Assembly (NCBI GenBank): GCA_000980375.1
Contig: LARD01000003.1
Span: 62,001 to 126,000 of the forward strand
DNA from: Clostridium sp. K4410.MGS-306
GTDB taxonomy: Bacteria > Cyanobacteriota > Vampirovibrionia > Gastranaerophilales > Gastranaerophilaceae
Reading direction: 5' to 3'
DNA: 64,000 nucleotides
A program made the position numbers and the translations under genes. Numbering within the stretch: position 1 is the first letter of the stretch; every line of letters starts with the position of its first letter. Below the pieces are notes generated by a model. It was not told where the DNA came from. It was given only the letters and a program-made list of their open reading frames with translations, and did not search any database. This document shows, piece by piece, positions 8,873 to 16,498 of the stretch.

Positions 8873-9439
8873 TTATTTGTCCACATAGTTTCTTGCGCAG
8901 TCAAACATTGCATCAACAAGGCCTTGATTTGCCTGAAGGTTCATTCCTGCGTTTTGAAACAGCTGTCTTGTTCTTTCTTCCCAGTACGGGTAAATTTCTT
9001 CCTTGTTGATATCCAAGACCTGCGCTATCAGGGAAAGCTCTTTCCAATCAAGCGGTATAGGTCTTGCCCCTCGTAAGATATCAACAATTTCTACCCGTTT
9101 TTTCCTGGGAAAACTCTTTAAAAGCTGAACAGTAGAAATTCCTTTTTCCTTTTGTTTTTCTTTTAAAAACTCTATGGATTCATCCATAAGAATAGGCTCC
9201 TGAGGAATTTTGTATTCTACAAATTCTTCAGGCTCTACATCCATTACAGTAGCAATTCTCTCTAATGTTATCCCCCTTGTGGAAAAAGGTATGGCACTGT
9301 CTATCAGATTGTAAACATAAGAGAGAGTAACGCCTATCATCTCTGCAAAATCTTTTTTATGCAAGTGATTGGATTCTAAAAAATTAGCAACCTTTTCACT
9401 GCTTTTAAGATTCACTATGGCTTTACTCTTGGTTGACAT
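8873..9439 (-). CDS. XRE-family helix-turn-helix regulator with two HTH-like halves
   Basis: A 188-residue cytoplasmic DNA-binding protein. The first half holds a Cro/C1-type HTH (HKKDFAEMIGVTLSYVYNLI, residues about 25-47, continuing to VMDVEPEEFVEY). The second half repeats the layout (about 105-150: RGARPIPLDWKELSLIAQVL, then DINKEEIYPYW), suggesting a duplicated domain. GGAGGAGACTA just before the ATG is a strong ribosome site and fixes the start. The gene converges on mnmE with 5 bases between the stops and is divergent from pth. Target genes are unknown. Confidence 0.75.
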   Translation of the reverse strand: MSTKSKAIVNLKSSEKVANFLESNHLHKKDFAEMIGVTLSYVYNLIDSAIPFSTRGITLERIATVMDVEPEEFVEYKIPQEPILMDESIEFLKEKQKEKGISTVQLLKSFPRKKRVEIVDILRGARPIPLDWKELSLIAQVLDINKEEIYPYWEERTRQLFQNAGMNLQANQGLVDAMFDCARNYVDK

Positions 9440-9608
9440 TAGTCTCCTCCGTCCCTAAAATATATAAAGTATTTTGAAAATGTTCTAAATTTTATATTAT
9501 ATTGATAAACTGATTCGAACTTTTTGTTATTGGTAATCAGGACGAAACAATAGGGGCAATCTTATTTATTTATAAACTTAAAACACCATTTATAAAGAGA
9601 GTACAACA

Positions 9609-10169
9609 ATGAAACTTATTACAGGGCTGGGCAATCCTGGCGATAAATATAAATTTACAAGGCACAATGCAGGCTTTATGGTGCTTGATTATTTGAGCTA
9701 TCAGTGGAATTTTGATTTTAAATTCGAATCAAAATTCAATGGCGAAATTGCAAAGATAAACCATAACGGAGAGTCGTTGATTCTTTTAAAACCGCATACT
9801 TTCATGAATCTTTCAGGCCAATCGTTGATAAGTGTTATGAACTTTTATAAAATACCAAAAGAAGATATCCTTGTAATATATGATGATATTGCAATGCCGG
9901 TGGGCAAAATGCGTTTTCGCTCAAAAGGCTCTGACGGAGGCCATAACGGTATAAAATCTATAATCAATGTGCTTGGCGGCAATAATAGCTTTGACCGTTT
10001 AAAAATAGGCATTGGCCCACAACCCCCGCTGCCATCAGAGGTTTATGTTATGCAAAACTTTACGCAAGAGCAGCTGTCAGAAATCAAAGATGTGCTAAAA
10101 ACTGCCAAAGATGCTGTTGAGGTGTACCTTGAACAGGGCCTTAACGCTGCGCAGACAAAGTTTAATTAA
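9609..10169 (+). CDS. pth: Peptidyl-tRNA hydrolase
   Basis: A 186-residue enzyme that frees tRNA from stalled peptidyl-tRNA. It has the family landmarks GLGNPGDKY at the N-terminus, TRHNAGF with catalytic His19, KPHTFMNLSGQS, DDIAMPVGKMRFR and GSDGGHNGIKSI. Length is normal. The stop abuts the stop of the convergent gene 10170-10670. A purine-rich AAAGAGAGT precedes the ATG. Confidence 0.97.
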   Translation: MKLITGLGNPGDKYKFTRHNAGFMVLDYLSYQWNFDFKFESKFNGEIAKINHNGESLILLKPHTFMNLSGQSLISVMNFYKIPKEDILVIYDDIAMPVGKMRFRSKGSDGGHNGIKSIINVLGGNNSFDRLKIGIGPQPPLPSEVYVMQNFTQEQLSEIKDVLKTAKDAVEVYLEQGLNAAQTKFN

Positions 10170-10670
10170 CTATTTAAAAATATAACCTGTAGCCTTAATA
10201 TTTCCGTTTTTGTAATTGAGAATATAATATTCCGGTTGTGAATTGTCTATAGAGGCTTCCATACTTGCCTGTTTTTTTCGTTCTGTCTGGTCAAGCGGAC
10301 GCTTTCTTGGATTATTCTTATATTTTTTTGCAATTTTTTCTTGTTCTTCAATACGCTTTTTTTCTTCTTCCTGAGAGACCATTTTTTCAATCAGTTTTAC
10401 AACAGGTACAGAGGCTTTTATCTGATTAGACTCCACAAAATACAATGTTCGTCTGTCAGGTGAAAGCACTATCTGATAATGCCCTGGTGGCAGCGTGTTG
10501 CCTTCAAAATCTTCTAAAATATAAGGCATATTTAAAATAGGATAACTGACAGACGGGTATCCAAACCTTACATAACCCTTGTCTGTATCCAAAAGACCTG
10601 ACTTGTAAGTTGGATAAGGAAGTATGTCATCAGGATTATTTAATGCCAGAAGGTTGCAATCCACAATCAT
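10170..10670 (-). CDS. Hypothetical protein at the end of the mur-ftsQ operon
   Basis: A 166-residue protein with no signal peptide or membrane segment; not recognised. The N-terminal half is rich in Tyr and Pro with short predicted strands (GYPSVSYPILNMPY, LPPGHYQIVLSPD), and a charged, probably helical stretch (EEEKKRIEEQEKIAKKYK) lies at about 100-120. The C-terminal strand region (YYILNYKNGNIKATGYIF) suggests a small beta domain. It follows ftsQ by 2 bases on the same strand, so it is likely the last gene of the murC-murB-ddl-ftsQ operon and may relate to wall synthesis or division by context only. Confidence 0.65.
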   Translation of the reverse strand: MIVDCNLLALNNPDDILPYPTYKSGLLDTDKGYVRFGYPSVSYPILNMPYILEDFEGNTLPPGHYQIVLSPDRRTLYFVESNQIKASVPVVKLIEKMVSQEEEKKRIEEQEKIAKKYKNNPRKRPLDQTERKKQASMEASIDNSQPEYYILNYKNGNIKATGYIFK

Positions 10671-10672
10671 AT

Positions 10673-11530
10673 TTATTCCTCAAGTTTGATGTACTGAGTA
10701 TCTTCCCATCTTAAATCAATGTATTTTATTTTTTTGTTGAGTGTTTTAATCTGGGGCAGTATTGCAGAAATATTTCTTACACGTGAAAGCGCCATATAAT
10801 CAAGCTCGCCCAACCTTACATTTACCTGTGGAAGTTTTATATAAATATCCTTTGGATTTCTCAAATCAATATATTCCACAGGCTGGCCCGAAAACTGTTC
10901 CATTGCATGTACAATGGTTTCTATTTTTTTTATTCTTTTTTCATCCCAGGTTCTGTAATCATCGCCTTTAGTCCCATAAGTCAAAACAAGAATGGTCTTT
11001 TCTACATTTTTTAAAGGCAGATAATCCCTGCCGATAAGCTTTCCTCCTTCTGCAAAAAACGCAATGGGTGCTACTTTTGGGTCAGGCGAAATACTCAAAA
11101 TCGGTCGTCTTTCCACAACCATAATATTTAAACGTGCAGGAAACCACAGTCTTTGGATATAAACTTCTTTAATGGGTGGAAGTTTTTCGATTTCTTTTTC
11201 AATTTTAGATGTATTAAAAAGATAAATCGGTCGCTGCGGTACGGGTGTTTGCCTCAAAATAGATATGATTCTGTAGGTGGGTGTAATACTGTTGCCAACA
11301 ATTTTGAGTGTATTGTTGCTTGCAGACGAGAATATATTTTTGTTTAAATACCACTGCGGAAGTTTATAAACCTTGTATGCTGCAAAAATCAAAACCATGA
11401 TCATAAACAAACGAACCCAGCAGCGAAACCATTTCAGACGTTCCTTACCGCGTCTGACATTTCTTTGCATCTGGTTAATTTTAACCCTGCGTTCTATATT
11501 TATGTTGTCATTGTTATCCTGATTTTGCAT
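10673..11530 (-). CDS. ftsQ: Cell division protein FtsQ (POTRA domain)
   Basis: A 285-residue bitopic membrane protein. A basic cytoplasmic N-terminus is followed by one membrane helix (about 38-54) and a POTRA domain starting near LKIVGNS, which includes the typical PPIKEVYIQRLWFPARLNIMV strand-turn and VERRPI. FtsQ links early and late divisome proteins in the periplasm. The position after murC-murB-ddl is the classical order and supports the call, since FtsQ sequences diverge strongly. The gene lies 17 bases after ddl. ftsA and ftsZ do not follow. Confidence 0.82.
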   Translation of the reverse strand: MQNQDNNDNINIERRVKINQMQRNVRRGKERLKWFRCWVRLFMIMVLIFAAYKVYKLPQWYLNKNIFSSASNNTLKIVGNSITPTYRIISILRQTPVPQRPIYLFNTSKIEKEIEKLPPIKEVYIQRLWFPARLNIMVVERRPILSISPDPKVAPIAFFAEGGKLIGRDYLPLKNVEKTILVLTYGTKGDDYRTWDEKRIKKIETIVHAMEQFSGQPVEYIDLRNPKDIYIKLPQVNVRLGELDYMALSRVRNISAILPQIKTLNKKIKYIDLRWEDTQYIKLEE

Positions 11531-11547
11531 CCCTAATATTTTTATTC

Positions 11548-12498
11548 TTATTTGTTAAGACCTGCGCCATTTAGTATTATTTGTACAAGTGTATCATAAT
11601 CTATTCCCATGGCATTAGACTGCGCGGGAAGGTCGCTCAAATCTGTCATACCCGGGCTTGTGTTGATTTCGAGCACATATGCTTTGTCATCTGCAACCAT
11701 AAAATCTACTCTGCTGACGCCTCTGCAATCACAAGCTTTGAACGCATCAACAGCAATTTGTTTTACCTTTTTTGTCATTTCTTCTGACAATTCAGCGGGG
11801 ATAATAAATTCAGTCATCCCTGCAGTATATTTTGCTTCGTAATCATACCATTCTGTTTTTGTACGGAACTCAATAATCTCTGTTGCAAACATCATATCTC
11901 CGTCTTCTAAAACACCAACGGTAAGCCCTTTGCCTTGTATAAATTCTTCTACCATAACATCCTGGCCGTATTTTGCAGATTTTTCAAAGCACTCTGCCAA
12001 TTCTTCAGGATTATTAACCTTATACATTCCAATGCTGGAACCTTCAGATACGGGCTTGAGCATAAACGGATATTTAAGCTCTTTTATTTTTTCTTTGTAA
12101 TCCTCGCCTTTTTTTATGAGCACAGATTTAATAAGAGGAATACCCGCCTCTTTTAAAATGTTTTTTGTATATTCTTTATTCATACATACAGAACTGGCCA
12201 TAACACCGCAGCCTGTGTATGGTATGCCCATAACTTCGAGCATTCCCTGAATGCAGCCGTCTTCTCCAAAACGACCGTGCATTGCATTGTATACAAATTC
12301 AATATTCTTTGTTCTTAAAGTTGCAGCTATGTTTTCATCCACTTCTATAAGCTCTGCATTTTTGTAGCCCAAATTTTGCAATGCTTTAAAAACATTTTTA
12401 CCCGAACGTCTTGATATTTCAGCCTCGCTTGACGGACCGCCCATAAGCACTGCTATTTTTGCATTTGTATCTATTTTTTGTTTAACATCGTATCCCAT
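11548..12498 (-). CDS. ddl: D-alanine--D-alanine ligase
   Basis: A 316-residue ATP-grasp enzyme that makes the D-Ala-D-Ala dipeptide for peptidoglycan. Motifs seen: VLMGGPSSEAEIS near the N-terminus, HGRFGEDGCIQGMLE, GIPYTGCGVMAS, LKPVSEGSSIGM, SRVDFMV and the metal/ATP site EINTSPGMT near the C-terminus. The ATG overlaps the end of murB by 28 bases, a sign of translational coupling. A later in-frame Met (in VLMGG) would cut the first strand, so the upstream start is favoured. Confidence 0.95.
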   Translation of the reverse strand: MGYDVKQKIDTNAKIAVLMGGPSSEAEISRRSGKNVFKALQNLGYKNAELIEVDENIAATLRTKNIEFVYNAMHGRFGEDGCIQGMLEVMGIPYTGCGVMASSVCMNKEYTKNILKEAGIPLIKSVLIKKGEDYKEKIKELKYPFMLKPVSEGSSIGMYKVNNPEELAECFEKSAKYGQDVMVEEFIQGKGLTVGVLEDGDMMFATEIIEFRTKTEWYDYEAKYTAGMTEFIIPAELSEEMTKKVKQIAVDAFKACDCRGVSRVDFMVADDKAYVLEINTSPGMTDLSDLPAQSNAMGIDYDTLVQIILNGAGLNK

Positions 12499-13379
12499 AA
12501 TTCTTCTTCTTCTTTACTCTTAATTCCTATATATTTTACTTCAGGTACAAGCTTAATAGTGTATTTGTCTTTTACCTCATTATACATTTTATTCATAAGT
12601 TTTGAAACATCTTTTGATGTTGCGTTTTCAATATTAACAATAAAATTTGCATGTCCGAGCCATACCTGTGCGCCGCCTTCTTTTAGTCCTTTTACACCTG
12701 CTTTTTCAAGCAGCCTGCCGGCAGAATCATTTGGCGGATTTCTAAAAATGCTGCCTGCGTTAGGCATTGCAAGGCTTGGCTGTTTGCCTTTTCTAAATTC
12801 AAGATTTCTATTCATAATAGAGGAAATCTCTTCTTTGTTAACAGGTAAAAGCTCAAATTTTGCATCCAGAAGAATATATCTGCCTTCTTGCAAAATGGAG
12901 CTTCTGTAGCCAAATTTCATTTCGTCTTTGTTGAGCTCAACAACTTTTTTGCTTTCCGTGTCAAAAACACGACCTACTTTGAATGTGTCTGATATAGCCT
13001 GTGAATGTGCTGATGCGTTCATGTAGACAGCTCCGCCCACAGAACCAGGGAACCCTATCATAAACTCAAAACCGCTAAGGTTATTTTGTTCGGCTTCGCG
13101 TGCAAGCATTGGTACTTTTACCCCGCATTGCGCAGTAATTGTATTGTTTACAACCTCAAACCCGTTCATTTTAGAAGTAATAATTACATCTTCGTTAATT
13201 CCCTGTGAAGAAATTAAAACATTTGAACAACTGCCTAACACAATAGGATTTTTGAGTGTATCTAAAAGTTGTACAAACTCCTCAACGCTCTGCGGAAAAA
13301 ATGCCCGCTTAGCACAGCCGCCAATTTTGAAGCTGGTATGTTTTTTTAATTCGTAATTTTCAATGGGTTCACACGTCAT
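12471..13379 (-). CDS. murB: UDP-N-acetylenolpyruvoylglucosamine reductase
   Basis: A 302-residue FAD enzyme that reduces UDP-GlcNAc-enolpyruvate to UDP-MurNAc. It shows TSFKIGG near the start, VLGSCSNVLIS, the FAD region GFPGSVGGAVYMNA, GYRSSIL, and SIFRNPPNDSAGRLLE with the catalytic Ser context. Length and lack of the type I extension fit a type II MurB. The ATG abuts the murC stop with no spacer, and the 3' end overlaps ddl. Confidence 0.95.
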   Translation of the reverse strand: MTCEPIENYELKKHTSFKIGGCAKRAFFPQSVEEFVQLLDTLKNPIVLGSCSNVLISSQGINEDVIITSKMNGFEVVNNTITAQCGVKVPMLAREAEQNNLSGFEFMIGFPGSVGGAVYMNASAHSQAISDTFKVGRVFDTESKKVVELNKDEMKFGYRSSILQEGRYILLDAKFELLPVNKEEISSIMNRNLEFRKGKQPSLAMPNAGSIFRNPPNDSAGRLLEKAGVKGLKEGGAQVWLGHANFIVNIENATSKDVSKLMNKMYNEVKDKYTIKLVPEVKYIGIKSKEEEELWDTMLNKK

Positions 13380-14810
13380 TTAAACACCTGCTTTTGTATC
13401 ATCGTGGAGCTTTTTCAATTCTCCGCCGATTCTTGTGACATCACCTGCTCCGAGAGTTATTACCATGTCTCCGGATTTGAGAAGCGGAAGGATTTTTCTT
13501 GCAGCATTTTCCATACTTCCGCCTACATAGGTAACATCTTCGTTTTGAAAACTCTGTGCAAATGTTTTTGAGTTGATTCCCTCAATCGCGTCTTCCGATG
13601 CGGAATAAACATCAACAACAATCAGCTTATCAACAGCAGTAAAGCTTTTTGTAAAATCGTCCCACAATCCTTTTAAACGGGAAAATCTATGCGGTTGAAA
13701 TATTGCTACAAGCCTGTTTGTGTTGCACAACCTTGCACTGTCCAGTGTTGTTTTAATTTCGGTGGGATGGTGTGCATAGTCATCAAAGATTCTTATTCCG
13801 TCAAATTCTGCCACCTTTTGGAATCTTCTGCCCATACCTGAGAAGGTTTCAAAATGAGGCTTAACTTTTTCTAAATCCACGCCTTCTTCATTCAATGCAG
13901 AAAGAACAGCCAGTGCATTGTAAATGTTATGTTTCCCCGGTATTGTAAGTTTTAAAGAAATGATTTTTTCGCCTCTGTGAAAAATATCAAACTCCGAGCC
14001 GAATTCTGTGAATTTCATGTTTCTTGCGCTATAGTCTACACCACCGCTTTCAATACCAAAAGTAATAAATTTAATGTCAGGATTTGCCGCAATCAATTTT
14101 TTTATGCCGTTGCAGTCTTTGTTAACAATGACCTTGCCTCCTTCAGCACGGTTATCAATATGGGTACGGAAAGTTTTTAAAAGGTCATCAAAACCGTTTT
14201 TGTAAAAATCAACGTGGTCTACTTCTAAATTGTTTATTACGCTCAGGTTTGTGTGATATTTTACAATGGTTCCGTCTGATTCATCCAGCTCTGCCACAAA
14301 GTATTTTCCGTTTCCGGATTTTGCATTTGTGTCAAGGTCAGGAATGATTCCTCCTACACAGTAAGAGGGTTCGTATCCTGCTTTCTCCAAAACATATGAG
14401 CACAATCCGCTTGTTGTTGTTTTTCCGTGTGTGCCAGAAAAGCCGATGAACTGTTGTTTTTCTGTATCTTTTCGTCCAAGGCCTTCGGATATCATTTTTA
14501 AAACGTCCGAGCGGTGAAGAACTTCGATTCCAAGCTCTTTTGCTCTTATTTTTTCGGGGTTGTTATCTTTTATTGCAGTGGACGCAACAACAATCATATC
14601 AGGCTGAATATAATTTGCATCGTGTCCTATAAAAACCTTTGCTCCTAACGCTTCCACTTTTTTTGTGTATTTGCTTTCTTTTATATCAGAGCCTGAAACT
14701 TCACAACCAAGCTCAAGCAAATATTTTGCCAGCCCGCTCATTCCAATTCCGCCGATTGCAATAAAATGAAATCTCGGAAAAGTTTGTAAGTTATTGTTAA
14801 TACTGTCCAT
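13380..14810 (-). CDS. murC: UDP-N-acetylmuramate--L-alanine ligase
   Basis: A 476-residue Mur ligase that adds L-Ala to UDP-MurNAc. The N-terminal nucleotide-binding segment reads FIAIGGIGMSGLA; the P-loop is GTHGKTTT (126-133); ELDESDGT, NLEVDHVDFY and a late DDYAHHPTEI are also present. It is the first gene of a leftward operon (murC-murB-ddl-ftsQ-hypothetical). GGTGAATTT precedes the ATG. The upstream 186 bases are AT-rich and divide it from the divergent flagellin-like gene. Confidence 0.97.
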   Translation of the reverse strand: MDSINNNLQTFPRFHFIAIGGIGMSGLAKYLLELGCEVSGSDIKESKYTKKVEALGAKVFIGHDANYIQPDMIVVASTAIKDNNPEKIRAKELGIEVLHRSDVLKMISEGLGRKDTEKQQFIGFSGTHGKTTTSGLCSYVLEKAGYEPSYCVGGIIPDLDTNAKSGNGKYFVAELDESDGTIVKYHTNLSVINNLEVDHVDFYKNGFDDLLKTFRTHIDNRAEGGKVIVNKDCNGIKKLIAANPDIKFITFGIESGGVDYSARNMKFTEFGSEFDIFHRGEKIISLKLTIPGKHNIYNALAVLSALNEEGVDLEKVKPHFETFSGMGRRFQKVAEFDGIRIFDDYAHHPTEIKTTLDSARLCNTNRLVAIFQPHRFSRLKGLWDDFTKSFTAVDKLIVVDVYSASEDAIEGINSKTFAQSFQNEDVTYVGGSMENAARKILPLLKSGDMVITLGAGDVTRIGGELKKLHDDTKAGV

Positions 14811-14996
14811 AAATTCACCTTTAAAAAGTCTTATATTAATTAATTTTATTACAAAATTATCAGGTGATGAATATTTGTAAAAAAATTAAAAATTTTTGCT
14901 TAAAAATTTTTAAATAAGGGCATAATAAGGATAGACTAAAAACTATAGCAGATTGTGCGTATATAATAAAAATTTTGTAAGAAAGCGAATTAAAAA

Positions 14997-15815
14997 GTGT
15001 CACTCAGTGTGGTAATGCCAATAGGTATATATTCTGCGCAGACAGGCATGGTGCAGGCTCAGCGGACGTTTGAAAAAGCGGCCGAAAGTATTGCATCGGG
15101 CATAAATAGTTATGTCAATCCTGCGGATAAATACGTTGCAACCGGCCTGGATACTACGATTCGCTCTGCAAAAAAAGCGATAGAAAATGCACAAACAGGG
15201 TACAACTTTACAGCAGTGGCTGACTCAGCTTTGGGGAATGTTTCTGAAAGCCTTCAACGTATCAGAGAGTTGAGCATACAAGCCTCAAACGGGATATATT
15301 CTGATTCTCAGCGAGCAGTGATACAACAAGAAATTAATCAGAATGTTGAGCAGATAAAACAAACCCTTGGTCAATCAACATTCAACGGGAAACCAACAAT
15401 AAACGCGGTTACACCCGAAAATCCGAACCCCGCTCCTGTTACGGATTTTATGGTGGGTACGGATTCTACCTCAATTATATCATATGACCCTAATATTGCT
15501 CTTGATTCTTTGAATTTTGATGTCTCTACGCCGGAGGCAGCTGCAGCTTCTCTTGCACAGGCAGATTCAATGCTTTCTGATATCGGCTCAAAAAGAGGGG
15601 AAATTGGTGCTGTCCAATCTTCACTGGAAGGTGCGATTAATCAACAGATGACAAATATAATGTCTACAACAGCATCTTTGAGTGATATTCAAGATACGGA
15701 TTATATTTCAGCAATCACTGACTTAAAAAAAGCACAGTTTTCCATGGAACTCATGGCCAAGGTTATGAAGACCGTTATGAATTCCGAAAGATATGTATTA
15801 GATTTGTTGCAATAA
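14997..15815 (+). CDS. Flagellin (short, core D0/D1 only)
   Basis: A 272-residue flagellin-family protein. The N-terminal helix region (YSAQTGMVQAQRTFEKAAESIASG, written in part as motif positions 13-36) is followed by ALGNVSESLQRIRELSIQASNG, a hallmark of flagellin D1. The C-terminal part (IGSKRGEIGAVQSSLE, then LMAKVMKTVMNS) mirrors D1/D0. There is hardly any variable D2/D3 region, so the filament would be smooth and thin. The GTG at 14997 is chosen because it supplies the conserved N-terminal residues, though the ribosome site is weak; ATG at 15015 is an alternative. A hook-associated FlgL-like role is less likely but possible. The flagellar export operon lies at 33.4-37.5 kb. Confidence 0.8.
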   Translation: MSLSVVMPIGIYSAQTGMVQAQRTFEKAAESIASGINSYVNPADKYVATGLDTTIRSAKKAIENAQTGYNFTAVADSALGNVSESLQRIRELSIQASNGIYSDSQRAVIQQEINQNVEQIKQTLGQSTFNGKPTINAVTPENPNPAPVTDFMVGTDSTSIISYDPNIALDSLNFDVSTPEAAAASLAQADSMLSDIGSKRGEIGAVQSSLEGAINQQMTNIMSTTASLSDIQDTDYISAITDLKKAQFSMELMAKVMKTVMNSERYVLDLLQ

Positions 15816-15816
15816 T

Positions 15817-16098
15817 TTAATTCTCGCAGGTCATATAACCCAGTATGCTGAACGCAATGATTTTTTCTTCATTGATGTTGAGCCATTCATACTTTGGGCT
15901 TTCTATATTGCAGCTGCACTCATCAAAATGATGGCAGATAGTTGCATCTTTTAAAGTCAAAATGTCTTTAAGATTGTCTTTGTGGTCTTTTACAATTGTT
16001 CCGTAGCATTTAAAACTTTCCGTAAACACAACAATATCTTTGATATCCCCGCTCATTTCCGAGGCTTTGTATATTCTGTCCAAAACATTAACGCCCAT
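15817..16098 (-). CDS. Hypothetical protein, Cys/His-containing
   Basis: A 93-residue protein of unknown function with a strong ribosome site (AAAGGAG, six bases before ATG) on the minus strand, which supports a real gene. It contains ATICHHFDECSCN (two His, three Cys within a few residues) and a further Cys near the end (GYMTCEN), a pattern that could bind metal; this is inference. It converges on the flagellin-like gene, with one base between the stops. Confidence 0.6.
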   Translation of the reverse strand: MGVNVLDRIYKASEMSGDIKDIVVFTESFKCYGTIVKDHKDNLKDILTLKDATICHHFDECSCNIESPKYEWLNINEEKIIAFSILGYMTCEN

Positions 16099-16498
16099 AA
16101 AAACTCCTTTCTGTATTAAGTAATATAAAAATTATGAACAGTAATTGAAACTTTTTTCATTGCCCCTGTGTCTAAACTTTTAAAAATCAATTTACATATT
16201 TGAGAAAACGGCACTTGACAGTTTTTTCCAGTTATAACAAGCATTTGAATCCAAATGTAACAATTTTGTGTACGATTGTTAAAAAATATTTCACGAATTG
16301 CCCAAAAACACGGTGTTTTTCTTGACGGGCATGTTTTAGCAAATAAGATTATATAATGGTTAGATATGAGTAAAAATGTATTGTAATTACAAAATCTTAT
16401 AAACAGAAGCGGCCAAAAGCCCCTCTGTGTCCGAAAAATTAATAACAACAGTTTACACAAGAAACAATGTAGTACGCCACATTTAGCGAGGTAAATAA
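16099..16498. promoter_or_regulatory. 400-base leader/promoter region of rpoB
   Basis: No credible gene is seen. The stretch contains a hairpin-forming sequence at 16300-16330: GCCC at 16300-16303, inner arms AAAAACA / TGTTTTT (16304-16310 and 16314-16320), then GGGC at 16327-16330. TATAAT occurs at 16352-16357 without a well-spaced -35. A second weak stem (CAGA...TCTG) lies at about 16402-16425. GAGGT just before the rpoB ATG serves as ribosome site. A long structured leader would fit transcriptional control of the RNA polymerase operon, but no element is proven. Confidence 0.4.

Noticed and set aside
8852..9076. Rightward 74-codon frame after mnmE
   Set aside because: It lies opposite the HTH regulator gene, which has a strong ribosome site and family motifs.
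16215..16238. TTGACA followed by TATAAC before rpoB as a promoter
   Set aside because: The spacing is only 12 bases, too short for a normal sigma-70 promoter.
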